Positions 36,491-44,797 of a stretch of 64,000 bases of DNA are shown piece by piece (within the stretch, counting starts at the first letter, position 1; every line of letters starts with the position of its first letter). The translations under genes were made by a program, and so were the position numbers. Location: contig NZ_JAKPBU010000001.1 in the NCBI RefSeq assembly GCF_022662495.1, positions 1,922,001 through 1,986,000 on the forward strand. The letters run 5' to 3'. The stretch comes from Lysobacter sp. M2-1 (GTDB lineage Bacteria; Pseudomonadota; Gammaproteobacteria; Xanthomonadales; Xanthomonadaceae). Under the pieces are notes generated by a model. It ran no database searches and was not told the DNA's origin. It saw nothing but the letters and a program-made list of their open reading frames with translations.

Positions 36491-38656
36491 GTGAAAAGTT
36501 TCTATCTATCGGGACAGCGTACTTTCGGTAACCGCGGATGCGAGGCGATCGTTCGCAGTACGGTTGGGTTGCTCCGGGCGCAGTTCGGAGACGTCAGGGT
36601 GCTGGTGCCCTCGCGTCATATCGAGCGCGATCGCGCGCAGTGGCCGGAGGCGGCGGAGGCGGGGGTCACGTTCGTCAGGGCGTATCTGCCGCGCTACGCG
36701 CACTACTGGGTCAATCTCCAGCGCCTGCCGCTGCCGTTTCTGAAGCGCATGGGCTGGCCTTTTCCGATGCCGGGCTGGCTGGAGGAGCAGATCGCCAGCG
36801 TGGACGCGGTACTGGCGATAGGCGGGGACAATTACTCGCTCGATTACCGGATTCCCTCGCCGGTCATCGGTCTGGACAAGTTCGCGATGGACCTGGGCAA
36901 ACCGGTAATCCTGTGGGGCGCGTCGGTGGGGCCGTTCGAGAAGGAACCGCATTTCGTGGGCGCCGTCGCCAGGCATCTCTCGCGCATGGAGTTCATCGCG
37001 GTCAGGGAGTCGGTCAGCTACGCCTATCTCACGCAGACGCTCGGCCTGGGCAACGTGGTGCAGATGGCGGATCCTGCATTCACGCTCGGCAAGGAGGCGA
37101 TCGACCTGGCCGGATTCTGGACAACCGGGGAGAACGGAATCCTGGGCGTGAACGTCAGCGCGCTGATCGAACGTTACAAGCGGCAGGAACAGGATATTCG
37201 CACGGAGGTCGCGGAGTTCATTCGCCATGCGGTGCGCGAACATGGCCTGGGCGTGCTGCTGGTTCCCCATGTCAACCCGCTCAAAGGACAGCATGCGGGA
37301 GGTGACGCGACCTACATGGCGGGGCTGCAGGAGCAGCTGCGCGATCTCGGTACGTCGGTGACCATGATGCCGCACCAGTTGAACGCGGAGCAGATCAAGT
37401 ATGTGATCAGCCATCTGCGATTCTTCATGGGCGCACGCACGCACGCGACCATCGCGGCGCTCTCCAGCGGGGTGCCGACGGTGTCGATCGCCTACAGCGT
37501 GAAGGCCCGTGGCATCAACCGGGACCTCTTCGGCAACGAGGAAGCGGTGCTGCAGACTCCGGATCTGTCCTTGCAGTCGTTGCGTGGGCGACTGGAATGG
37601 CTGCTTCGGGAGGAGCAGGCGCTCAAGGCGACCCTGGCTGCGCGAATCCCACAGCTTCAGCATCAGGGCAGACAGGCGGCGGCGCGGATTTCGGACGTGC
37701 TTGCCCGGGACATTGGCAATGATGCCGGATCGGTGCCCGTCCGCTCATCGAACGGGACGATGATCGAGCAGGCGGCGGCGGTGGGCGAGGCGAGGGTGGT
37801 CGTTGACGGTCAGGATGCGGCCGATGCCGCGCGGGCGCCGGTGAGCGTGGTCATTCCCTGCTTCCGCTGCCGAAGCACGATTGCCGACGCGATCGCTTCG
37901 GTGGCGGCGCAAACCCTGCGGCCCGCCGAGGTGTTGCTGGTGGACGACTGCAGCGGCGACGATACGTTGGAAGCGCTGCACCAGGTCGCGTCGGGATACG
38001 AACCCGGCTGGGTCAAGGTGATCGCGCTGGCCGAAAACGGTGGTCCGTCGCGCGCGCGCAATGCGGGATGGGAGCGTGCAGGCCAGCCCTACATCGCGTT
38101 CCTCGATGCCGACGACACCTGGCATCCGCGCAAGCTGGAACTGCAGGTGACGGCGCTGCGTGCCGATCCCGCCATCGCGCTGATCGCGCATCGGATGACG
38201 GTACGCGATCGGGACTCGGCGGTGCCCGGGGTACGTGCGCCGGTGCGGGTCGGGATCGTAGGCCGACGCAGGTTGCTGCTGAACAATCCATTCCCGACCG
38301 CCTCGGTGGTGCTGCGCCGCGACCTGCCGTTCCGCTTCGACGAGAACTTCCGGCGCGTGGAAGACTTTCTGCTGTGGGCGCAGATCGCGTTCTCCGGTTA
38401 CCGCTGCGCGAAGATCAACCAGGTGCTGGCTTCCTGGCACAAGCCGAACTACGGGGCTGGCGGCCTCACCGAGGATCTCGCCGCGATGCACGCGGCCGGC
38501 CGCAAGGTGCGCCTGGAGCTGGTGCGCCAGGGTCTGCTGAGTCCGCCAGAGCATGCGTTCGCCCGGCTGATGAGCGTGGTGCGCAGGACGCGCCGGAACC
38601 TGCTGATGCGGGTGCGTCGTCAGGCCGATCGGGCACGTCTGCGCCAGGTCGCGTAG
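36491..38656 (+). CDS. Polysaccharide pyruvyltransferase-GT2 glycosyltransferase fusion
   Basis: A 721-residue protein with two parts. Residues 1 to about 400 resemble polysaccharide pyruvyltransferases (CsaB/WcaK/AmsJ type): GQRTFGNRGCEAIVRSTVGLL, VLAIGGDNYSLDYR, and MGARTHATIAALSSGVPTVS near 318. Residues about 449-721 are a complete GT2 domain (PVSVVIPCFRC, VLLVDDCSGDDT, FLDADDTW, FRRVEDFLLWAQ). An in-frame ATG at 37760 (codon 424) aligns with the start of the free-standing GT2 gene upstream. The fusion may therefore have arisen by loss of a stop, and a separate GT2 product is possible. It may add a pyruvate ketal and a sugar to the same unit. Confidence 0.85.
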   Translation: MKSFYLSGQRTFGNRGCEAIVRSTVGLLRAQFGDVRVLVPSRHIERDRAQWPEAAEAGVTFVRAYLPRYAHYWVNLQRLPLPFLKRMGWPFPMPGWLEEQIASVDAVLAIGGDNYSLDYRIPSPVIGLDKFAMDLGKPVILWGASVGPFEKEPHFVGAVARHLSRMEFIAVRESVSYAYLTQTLGLGNVVQMADPAFTLGKEAIDLAGFWTTGENGILGVNVSALIERYKRQEQDIRTEVAEFIRHAVREHGLGVLLVPHVNPLKGQHAGGDATYMAGLQEQLRDLGTSVTMMPHQLNAEQIKYVISHLRFFMGARTHATIAALSSGVPTVSIAYSVKARGINRDLFGNEEAVLQTPDLSLQSLRGRLEWLLREEQALKATLAARIPQLQHQGRQAAARISDVLARDIGNDAGSVPVRSSNGTMIEQAAAVGEARVVVDGQDAADAARAPVSVVIPCFRCRSTIADAIASVAAQTLRPAEVLLVDDCSGDDTLEALHQVASGYEPGWVKVIALAENGGPSRARNAGWERAGQPYIAFLDADDTWHPRKLELQVTALRADPAIALIAHRMTVRDRDSAVPGVRAPVRVGIVGRRRLLLNNPFPTASVVLRRDLPFRFDENFRRVEDFLLWAQIAFSGYRCAKINQVLASWHKPNYGAGGLTEDLAAMHAAGRKVRLELVRQGLLSPPEHAFARLMSVVRRTRRNLLMRVRRQADRARLRQVA

Positions 38657-38658
38657 CC

Positions 38659-39711
38659 ATGGCCACCGCCCCGGCCACCGCCCTGCCTGAGCGCCACAAC
38701 ACCCCGGCGACGCATGCGGGGCTGGTCCTGAGCCTGATCCTGCTGATCGCAGCGGCGGGTTTCGGCTGCTGGGTGGTAGGCACGCGCGGCCTGGATATCG
38801 GCACCGACACCAGCGTCTATGCCGGCTTTTTCGAAAGCCTGAACCGTCCTTTCATTACCCGGCTGGAGCCCGGTTTCGTCTTCATCAGCTATGTCCTGAA
38901 CCGGCTCGGCCTTGGTGTCACCGGATACCAGACCGCGCTGTTCGCGCTGCTGCTGCTGATTGCCGCGGTGGCGGCGCGCAGGTATTCGCGCTACCTGGGG
39001 GCCACGCACGGGTACCTCACCTTCCTCAGCGCATCGCTGATGCTGCTGTATCTGTCGCCGATGTTCGTCAACGGGTCGATCAACGCCGTGCGGCAGGGGC
39101 TGGCCTCGTTGCTGGTGTTCGCCGCGCTGCTTTCGTTCCAGCAGCGCAAATGGTGGCTGTTCGTGCTGTACGGCGCCCTGGCCAGCAGTCTGCATCTGTC
39201 GTCGCTGCTGTACCTGGCATTCGCGCCCTTGCTGCTGGTGCGGTCGGGCGTGTTGCATTACGCGGCTGCGCTGGCATTCCTGATGTACTGCACGGGGCTG
39301 ACGTTGATCCTGGTGCGCACATTGATTCCGCCGCTCTACAACCTGGTGATGACCTACACGGTCAATCCGGAATACCGGGCGGGCGTGCGCATCGACTTCG
39401 CCGTATTCTCCATCTTCTGGTATGCGCTGCCGCTGCTGCTGGCGCCGCTGGTGCGGTCCCCCTACCGGGAACGGATCAAGGAGAGCACCGCGGTCTATCT
39501 GGTGATGTTGCTGCCGTTCTTCGCGATCGGTTGGGGTTACTACTCCAACCGCTATCTGCTGCCGGCGTGGCTTGCAGTATCGCTGATGATCGCGGCGATC
39601 CTGTGCCACAGCCGGATCGCGCTGCTGCGCAATCCGCTGCTGATCCGGATGGGACTCATCGCCGCTTGTCCCGTCTTTTACTACTACGTGACCAACGTGA
39701 TCGTGATCTGA
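38659..39711 (+). CDS. EpsG/Wzy-like polysaccharide polymerase
   Basis: A 350-residue membrane protein with about 9-10 hydrophobic spans. The early loop DIGTDTSVYAGFFESL and the following LEPGFVFISYVLNRLGLG match the pattern of EpsG-family polymerases. A motif with INAVRQGLASLLVFAALLSF follows. It would join repeat units in the periplasm after flipping. It begins 2 bp after the fusion gene's stop, suggesting translational coupling. The long upstream frame overlaps the previous gene and was rejected. Confidence 0.85.
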   Translation: MATAPATALPERHNTPATHAGLVLSLILLIAAAGFGCWVVGTRGLDIGTDTSVYAGFFESLNRPFITRLEPGFVFISYVLNRLGLGVTGYQTALFALLLLIAAVAARRYSRYLGATHGYLTFLSASLMLLYLSPMFVNGSINAVRQGLASLLVFAALLSFQQRKWWLFVLYGALASSLHLSSLLYLAFAPLLLVRSGVLHYAAALAFLMYCTGLTLILVRTLIPPLYNLVMTYTVNPEYRAGVRIDFAVFSIFWYALPLLLAPLVRSPYRERIKESTAVYLVMLLPFFAIGWGYYSNRYLLPAWLAVSLMIAAILCHSRIALLRNPLLIRMGLIAACPVFYYYVTNVIVI

Positions 39712-39819
39712 GCCGCCATGTTTCGGCGAGTCGGGGCGTGATCGGCAGCAGAGGCGCGGACTCCGCCAACACTCGGCCTGCACGCGCTGCGAGCCCTCCA
39801 TTTTTGTTCCCGGATACCC

Positions 39820-40623
39820 ATGCTTTCAGCCGTACAGGAACTCGCCGTTGCACTCACTTTTCCGCCTACCTTGTCGCTGTGTCTGCTGGGATGTGGAATC
39901 CTGGCTTGGCTGTTGCGGCGGCGCAGGATCGGCGGCGGGCTGATGGTCTTCGCGTTCGCGTGGTCTCTGCTGTGGTCGATCCCGTGGTTTTCCGCGCAGC
40001 TGCGCGGAAGCCTCGCCCGCAATAATCCCGTCGTTGCCGAGGCAGCGCTGCCCAGGGCGGACGCGATCGTGGTGCTTGGCGGCGGGCGCTATGGCAATTG
40101 GATGAGCCGCGACAGCGTCGATCCCGACGAGCTCAAGACCAGCCGGCTGGCGGCCGGTGCGCGCGCGTGGCTGGCCGGGCGGGCACCACTGATCATCCTC
40201 TCTGGTGGCAACGGCGGCGGTGGGCGCAGTGAGGCAGAGATCATGGCCGCAGCGATCGCAAAGGCCGGGATTCCGGCATCGGCGCTGCTGTTGGAGGAAG
40301 GCAGCGCCAACACCAGCGACAACGCGCGCCTGACCGCGGCGCTGGCACGTAAGCACGGGGTGCGGAAGGTGTTGCTGGTGACCTCGACGGTGCACATGCC
40401 GCGCGCGAGCCTGTTGTTCCGCGATGCCGGCATCGACGTGGTGCCTGTGCCGGTGCCGGAGGGCCAACTCGGCAAGAGTTGGCGGGAGCGGTGGCTGCCG
40501 AGTCCGTACGCGCTATGGCGCAGCGGACGGGCATTGAAGGAGTACGCAGCCCTGTTCGCCATCCATGCGCAGAATTTTGTGGACGGTCATGCAGAACCCG
40601 TGCCGACGGATTCGGAAATGTGA
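39820..40623 (+). CDS. YdcF/SanA-like membrane protein (DUF218)
   Basis: A 267-residue protein with two N-terminal membrane spans (about 7-30 and 38-56) and a DUF218 domain. The domain is visible as DAIVVLGGGRYGNW, then PLIILSGGNGGGGRSEAEIM and VLLVTSTVHMPRASLLF. Family members affect envelope or polysaccharide functions, but no reaction is settled. Placement between polymerase and export genes suggests a role in the same locus. Confidence 0.85.
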   Translation: MLSAVQELAVALTFPPTLSLCLLGCGILAWLLRRRRIGGGLMVFAFAWSLLWSIPWFSAQLRGSLARNNPVVAEAALPRADAIVVLGGGRYGNWMSRDSVDPDELKTSRLAAGARAWLAGRAPLIILSGGNGGGGRSEAEIMAAAIAKAGIPASALLLEEGSANTSDNARLTAALARKHGVRKVLLVTSTVHMPRASLLFRDAGIDVVPVPVPEGQLGKSWRERWLPSPYALWRSGRALKEYAALFAIHAQNFVDGHAEPVPTDSEM

Positions 40624-40695
40624 AAGAACCGTTGCGCGACAGATGGTCAGCTGAAAATGAACCGCACTAAAAGAGTGATGAATCGGAGCTCGCGA

Positions 40696-40735
40696 TAGCG
40701 ATGGGTTTCACGCTTCTGCAATGAGGCCATCGCTA
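40696..40735. promoter_or_regulatory. Inverted repeat upstream of the export gene
   Basis: The 9-base arms TAGCGATGG (40696-40704) and CCATCGCTA (40727-40735) are separated by 22 bases. They lie 59 bp before the wza-like start. The repeat could be an operator or a leader hairpin; it has no U-tract, so it is not a standard terminator. Confidence 0.4.
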
Positions 40736-40793
40736 GTCTCCCTGCTCCCCGTTTCGTTCGAGTGAAAAATTTCGCAGCAGGAGCCCTTCCCCC

Positions 40794-41990
40794 GTGCAAC
40801 CGTCGACCGCATTCAGTTGCGCCGCAACCCCCCCGCGTGCGCGCTTCCTCATCGGCACGGAACGCCCCTTACTCCCATTCAGCAAGTCCGGCCGCAATCG
40901 GGCGCTGACCCGGCTGCGCCTGCTCAGGGGCATCGTCGTGGCGGTCGCCCTGAGTGTGTGCCTGGCAGCACAGGCGCAGTCAGGCAATCTCGGCAACCTG
41001 GTCGAGAGCGGTCACGTGAAGTTCGTGAAGATCACGCCGGAACTGGTCTCGCAGATCAGTGCGAAGCAGCAACCCGCCGCACCGCAGGAACTGCTGCAGT
41101 ATCGTCCCGAGTCCTACCGGATCAGCCCGGGCGACACGATCCTGGTCACCGTCTGGGATCATCCGGAACTGATGGAGGTCAATCAGGGCGGGGGGCAGAA
41201 CCCGCAGGCGAACGGCCGCCTCGTACATCCGGATGGCACCTTCTATTACCCCTTCGTCGGCACCCTCAAGGTCGCGGGCATGCAGCTCGAAGAGCTGCGT
41301 AACGTCATCACCAGCAAACTGTCCACCTATCTGCAGAGTCCGCAGGTGGACGTCAACATGGCTGGATACGGTAGCCGCGTGACGTTGCAGGGCGCCTTCC
41401 AGAATACCAGCCCGCAGAACATCACCACCGTTCCGTTGACCCTGTCGCAGGCGATCGGTGCTGCGGTCATCAATACCGACGAGGCCGACCTGTCCGGATT
41501 GATCCTCACGCGCGACGGCAAGAACCATCACGTCGACCTCGACGCGCTGAGCCGCAACAGAGGGTCGACGCCCGAAATCTACCTGAAGCCAGGCGACCGC
41601 CTGTACCTGCCGTTCAACGACCGCCAGGAGGTCTACGTCCTGGGCGAAGTGCTGCAGCCGCAGGCGCTCACATTCAAGACGTCGGACATGACGCTCACCC
41701 AGGCCCTGGGTCGCGCCGGAGGCCTGAATCCGACTACGGCGAAGGAGGAAGCGGTCTACGTCATCCGCGGCATGGACGTGAACGACATGGAGAAGCAACC
41801 GTCGACGGTGTACCAGCTTGATGCCAGTTCGCCGGCCGGGTTCGCGTTGGCCGACCGGTTCCCGGTGCGGGCGGGAGACGTCGTGTTCGTCGGCGAGGCA
41901 GGCGTAACGCGCTGGAACCGCTTCCTGAGCCAGCTGCTGCCGCTGTCCGGGATCATCCGCAACGCTGCCACGGTGCCTGGTGGCAACTGA
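40794..41990 (+). CDS. Wza/GumB-like polysaccharide export protein
   Basis: A predicted outer-membrane export channel component of 398 residues. After a basic N-terminus comes a hydrophobic segment GIVVAVALSVCLAAQAQSG. A lipobox-like LSVC is present, but signal peptidase I cleavage after AQA is equally possible. The poly-export domain reads YRISPGDTILVTVWDHPELM and RLVHPDGTFYYPFVGTLKVAG. SLBB-like domains follow (VTLQGAF and EVYVLGEVLQPQALTF). The GTG at 40794 gives about 45 residues before the hydrophobic core, so the true start may be further in. It probably works with the Wzc-like kinase. Confidence 0.85.
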   Translation: MQPSTAFSCAATPPRARFLIGTERPLLPFSKSGRNRALTRLRLLRGIVVAVALSVCLAAQAQSGNLGNLVESGHVKFVKITPELVSQISAKQQPAAPQELLQYRPESYRISPGDTILVTVWDHPELMEVNQGGGQNPQANGRLVHPDGTFYYPFVGTLKVAGMQLEELRNVITSKLSTYLQSPQVDVNMAGYGSRVTLQGAFQNTSPQNITTVPLTLSQAIGAAVINTDEADLSGLILTRDGKNHHVDLDALSRNRGSTPEIYLKPGDRLYLPFNDRQEVYVLGEVLQPQALTFKTSDMTLTQALGRAGGLNPTTAKEEAVYVIRGMDVNDMEKQPSTVYQLDASSPAGFALADRFPVRAGDVVFVGEAGVTRWNRFLSQLLPLSGIIRNAATVPGGN

Positions 41991-42003
41991 GCCCGAGCAG
42001 ACC

Positions 42004-42549
42004 ATGGCAGACGCGTTCTTGCAGCTGCATCGAGCGACCCCGCCGGACCCGGCGGTATTCGCGCCGCGCATGGTTTCGCCATTGCCGAGGGTTCATGTGC
42101 TGATCGTTTGCGCCGGAAACGTGCGCCGTAGTCCGATGGCAGCGGCGTTGTGGCGCCACAGGTTCCGCGAGCAGCCGATGCTGGTGCAGTCCGCTGGGCT
42201 GAACGCGCTGAACGGGCTCGGCATCGATCCGCGGGCCGAAGCGGCGCTCGCCGCGCGTGGCCTGAGCGGACGGCCGCACGTCGCCAGGCAAGTGACCGGC
42301 GCGCTCGTGGAAGCGGCGGATATGGTGCTGGTGATGGATTGCGCACAGGCCATTGCGGTGCAGGCGCTGTCGCCATGTGCGTCCGGACGCACGTTCACGC
42401 TCGGAAAGTGGTCGGGCGGTGCGGAGATTCCGGATCCGCATCCATACACCGCGGATGCGTATGCACGTGTCTGCAGTTTGATCGAACGCGCAGTCGACGA
42501 TTGGCATGAACAGCTGAATGGCCGTGTCGCCGCGGCCACGATGATGTAG
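42004..42549 (+). CDS. Low-molecular-weight protein tyrosine phosphatase (Wzb-like)
   Basis: A 181-residue phosphatase expected to dephosphorylate the Wzc-like kinase. The P-loop is VLIVCAGNVRRSPMAA, fitting CX5RS, but the second Cys common in this family (CxxNxCRS) is Arg here. The general-acid Asp lies in IPDPHPYT near the C-terminus. About 35 N-terminal residues precede the P-loop, more than in E. coli Wzb. ATG 42004 was chosen over GTG 41980, which would overlap the export gene; neither has a clear ribosome site. Confidence 0.85.
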   Translation: MADAFLQLHRATPPDPAVFAPRMVSPLPRVHVLIVCAGNVRRSPMAAALWRHRFREQPMLVQSAGLNALNGLGIDPRAEAALAARGLSGRPHVARQVTGALVEAADMVLVMDCAQAIAVQALSPCASGRTFTLGKWSGGAEIPDPHPYTADAYARVCSLIERAVDDWHEQLNGRVAAATMM

Positions 42550-42553
42550 TGCC

Positions 42554-42698
42554 GCCCGCGTCTGCGGGCAGGGACGCCGGCAGCCAATCCATGTACGTGA
42601 GGATTGGCCACAGAGCAAGAAGCGTTTCCCGAGAAAGCAAGTTCGAAACCCACAAGGATGGAGCCAGGTGAGCGTAGTTCACCTACCTGTAAGGATGG
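42554..42698 (+). promoter_or_regulatory. Structured leader between wzb-like and wecA-like genes
   Basis: Three hairpins occur in a 232-bp gap. They are GCCCGC/GCGGGC around GTCT (42554-42569, 4 bp after the phosphatase stop), GCCAATCC-N10-GGATTGGC (42583-42608), and AGGTGA/TCACCT around a 7-base loop (42666-42684). The last is bracketed by direct repeats AAGGATGG at 42654 and 42691. No U-tract is seen. The set may attenuate transcription or bind a regulator. Confidence 0.4.
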
Positions 42699-42781
42699 CG
42701 TGCGTACCTTGTTTTGGTGACGCGCGTTACAGGGGCGCTCCGTCCGCAAGCAATTCCTCGAAGGCCCGCCCCGACACGCCC

Positions 42782-44797
42782 ATGCAAAATGAGAAGTTTG
42801 TTGCCGCGAGCGCCATTACAGTAGCGGTTACCCTGGCATCCATATTCTGGCTGCGCCCCTTGGCGCGACGCATCGGCCTGGTCGATACGCCGAGCGAGCG
42901 CAAACGCCATCGCGGGAGGGTGCCGCTGATCGGTGGTCTGTGCTTCTTCATCGGCACCATCGCCGGCCTGATCTACTTCCATCATTACGACCCTTTCGTG
43001 GTCGCCCTGCTCGTGAGCGGCGCGATCGTCGTTCTTCTCGGCCTGCTGGACGACCTGTACGACCTCAGCCCGCGCACGCGGCTGCTGATCCAGGCCGGTA
43101 CGGTGGTGTTGGTCATGGCCGCTACCGGCGTCTACGTCGACAGTGCCGGCAATCTGTTCGGTGGTGGCGAGATCCGGCTGTACTGGCTCGGCATTCCATT
43201 CACCGTCGTCGCCGTGGTCGGTCTGGTCAACGCATTCAACATGCTCGACGGGATCGACGGTCTTGCCGGCAGCCTGAGCATGATCAGCATCGCCGCGATC
43301 CTCGCCTTCAGCGGTGTGCAATGGCCGGTGCCGAGCGTGCTGCTGATGCTCCAGCTGCTGGCAGTGGCGCTGGTGCCGTACCTGCTGGTGAATCTGGGCT
43401 GGCCGGATGGGCGCAGGATCTTCATGGGCGATGCCGGCAGCATGTTGCTCGGCTTCGTCCTGGCATGGAGCCTGGTTTCCCTGAGCCAGCGCGGCGGCGG
43501 GCTGGCACCGGTGGACGTGTTGTGGTGCGTGGCGTTGCCGGTGATGGACACCATCGCGGTGATGTACCAGCGCGTGCGCAGCGGAAGGTCGCCGTTCCGC
43601 GCGGACCGTCGACACCTGCATCACATGCTGCTGGATGCGGGGTTGTCGCCACGCAAGACGCTGGCGCTGGTCGTCGCCAGCGGTGGGCTGATGGCTGCGC
43701 TGGGCTATGCGATGCGCGATGTGACCGAAGGCCTGAGCCTGCTCGCATTCCTGAGCGTGCTGGTGGCGTATGTGCTGCGCGGTCCGCGCGCCGTCGCTTG
43801 GCTGCGGATGGCGGTGAACGGCCACCACACGGCTTTGCCGGACCGCCTCTCCGGGGCGATCTCCGGCTTGCTGGGCAGTTCCTGGGTGTACTTGTTGTTC
43901 GGAAAGCAGGCCAGTGCGCTTTCCATCGCACGAAGCGGGTCGCGGCACACGTCGCCACCCACGATGGCCGTCACGAGCGACGACGGCCGGCTGCAGGTCC
44001 CTCTTACGGTGCAGGCACCGGATTCCGATTTCGACCAGCGCGACGAGCCTGTCGCGCAATCCGGCTCCGCACACGACGGGCGGGTCAGGGCGCTGTGCGT
44101 GCTCGACGGAACGCCCGGCGACCTGGAAATGGTGCCGATCATGCAGCAGCTGTCGGCGGACGCGCGCTTCGACGCCCGGATCTGCGTCGCCGGACTCCAG
44201 GACCAGGAACTGCATGCGGACCGCCGCTCCGCCGACCGTAGCCGCGGCGAACCCGAGCCCGACCCCGGCCTGCCTCAGGATCCCGCGGCGGTGGTCTCGC
44301 GGACGATGGATGAGATGGGGCGCATGGTCAGGGCGTTCGACCCGGACGTGGTCCTGATCCATGGCGAGTCGCCGACCGTGCTCGCCACCGCGCTGGTGGC
44401 GTACTACCAGGAGATCCCGGTGGCGCGCATGGGAACCGAAGCGTCGCCCGGGGCGGACGCAGTGCAGGCGCATGCCGAGACCAACGACAGGATCATCAAC
44501 ACCCTGGCCTCGCTGCATTTCACCTCGAGCGAGCGCACCAGCGACGAACTGATCGCCGCGGGAATTCCGCAGGACCGGATTACGGTCACCGATCACGCAG
44601 GCATCGGGTCGCGGCGCGCGCGCGCGCGTTCCGCCGACGCCTGCGTGCGCATCGCCGAGGCGCTGGCGCACCTGCCGCACGGGGCACCGGCGACGCAATC
44701 CGAGGTGCAGGAAGAGGTACCTCCGCCCCGCTTGGCGGCGAACGAATATGCCCGGCAAGGCGCGCAGGCGCCGGCAACGGCAGGAGAGAGCAGATGA
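42782..44797 (+). CDS. WecA-like initiating transferase fused to a degenerate WecB-like half-domain
   Basis: A 671-residue protein. Residues 1 to about 375 form a polytopic undecaprenyl-phosphate glycosyl-1-phosphate transferase of the WecA/MraY class: LLDDLYD (89-95), NAFNMLDGIDGLAGS (about 151-165), FMGDAGSM (about 214-221) and HLHH (about 278-281). After a linker, residues about 434-608 resemble the N-terminal half of UDP-GlcNAc 2-epimerase: VRALCVLDGTPGDLEMVPIM, DPDVVLIHGESPTVLATALV, LASLHFTSSERTSDELIAAGI. Typical catalytic residues are changed (GTRPEAIK became GTPGDLE, HGD became HGE) and the second half is missing, so this part is probably not catalytic. It overlaps the kinase gene by 4 bp. 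Confidence 0.85.
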   Translation: MQNEKFVAASAITVAVTLASIFWLRPLARRIGLVDTPSERKRHRGRVPLIGGLCFFIGTIAGLIYFHHYDPFVVALLVSGAIVVLLGLLDDLYDLSPRTRLLIQAGTVVLVMAATGVYVDSAGNLFGGGEIRLYWLGIPFTVVAVVGLVNAFNMLDGIDGLAGSLSMISIAAILAFSGVQWPVPSVLLMLQLLAVALVPYLLVNLGWPDGRRIFMGDAGSMLLGFVLAWSLVSLSQRGGGLAPVDVLWCVALPVMDTIAVMYQRVRSGRSPFRADRRHLHHMLLDAGLSPRKTLALVVASGGLMAALGYAMRDVTEGLSLLAFLSVLVAYVLRGPRAVAWLRMAVNGHHTALPDRLSGAISGLLGSSWVYLLFGKQASALSIARSGSRHTSPPTMAVTSDDGRLQVPLTVQAPDSDFDQRDEPVAQSGSAHDGRVRALCVLDGTPGDLEMVPIMQQLSADARFDARICVAGLQDQELHADRRSADRSRGEPEPDPGLPQDPAAVVSRTMDEMGRMVRAFDPDVVLIHGESPTVLATALVAYYQEIPVARMGTEASPGADAVQAHAETNDRIINTLASLHFTSSERTSDELIAAGIPQDRITVTDHAGIGSRRARARSADACVRIAEALAHLPHGAPATQSEVQEEVPPPRLAANEYARQGAQAPATAGESR

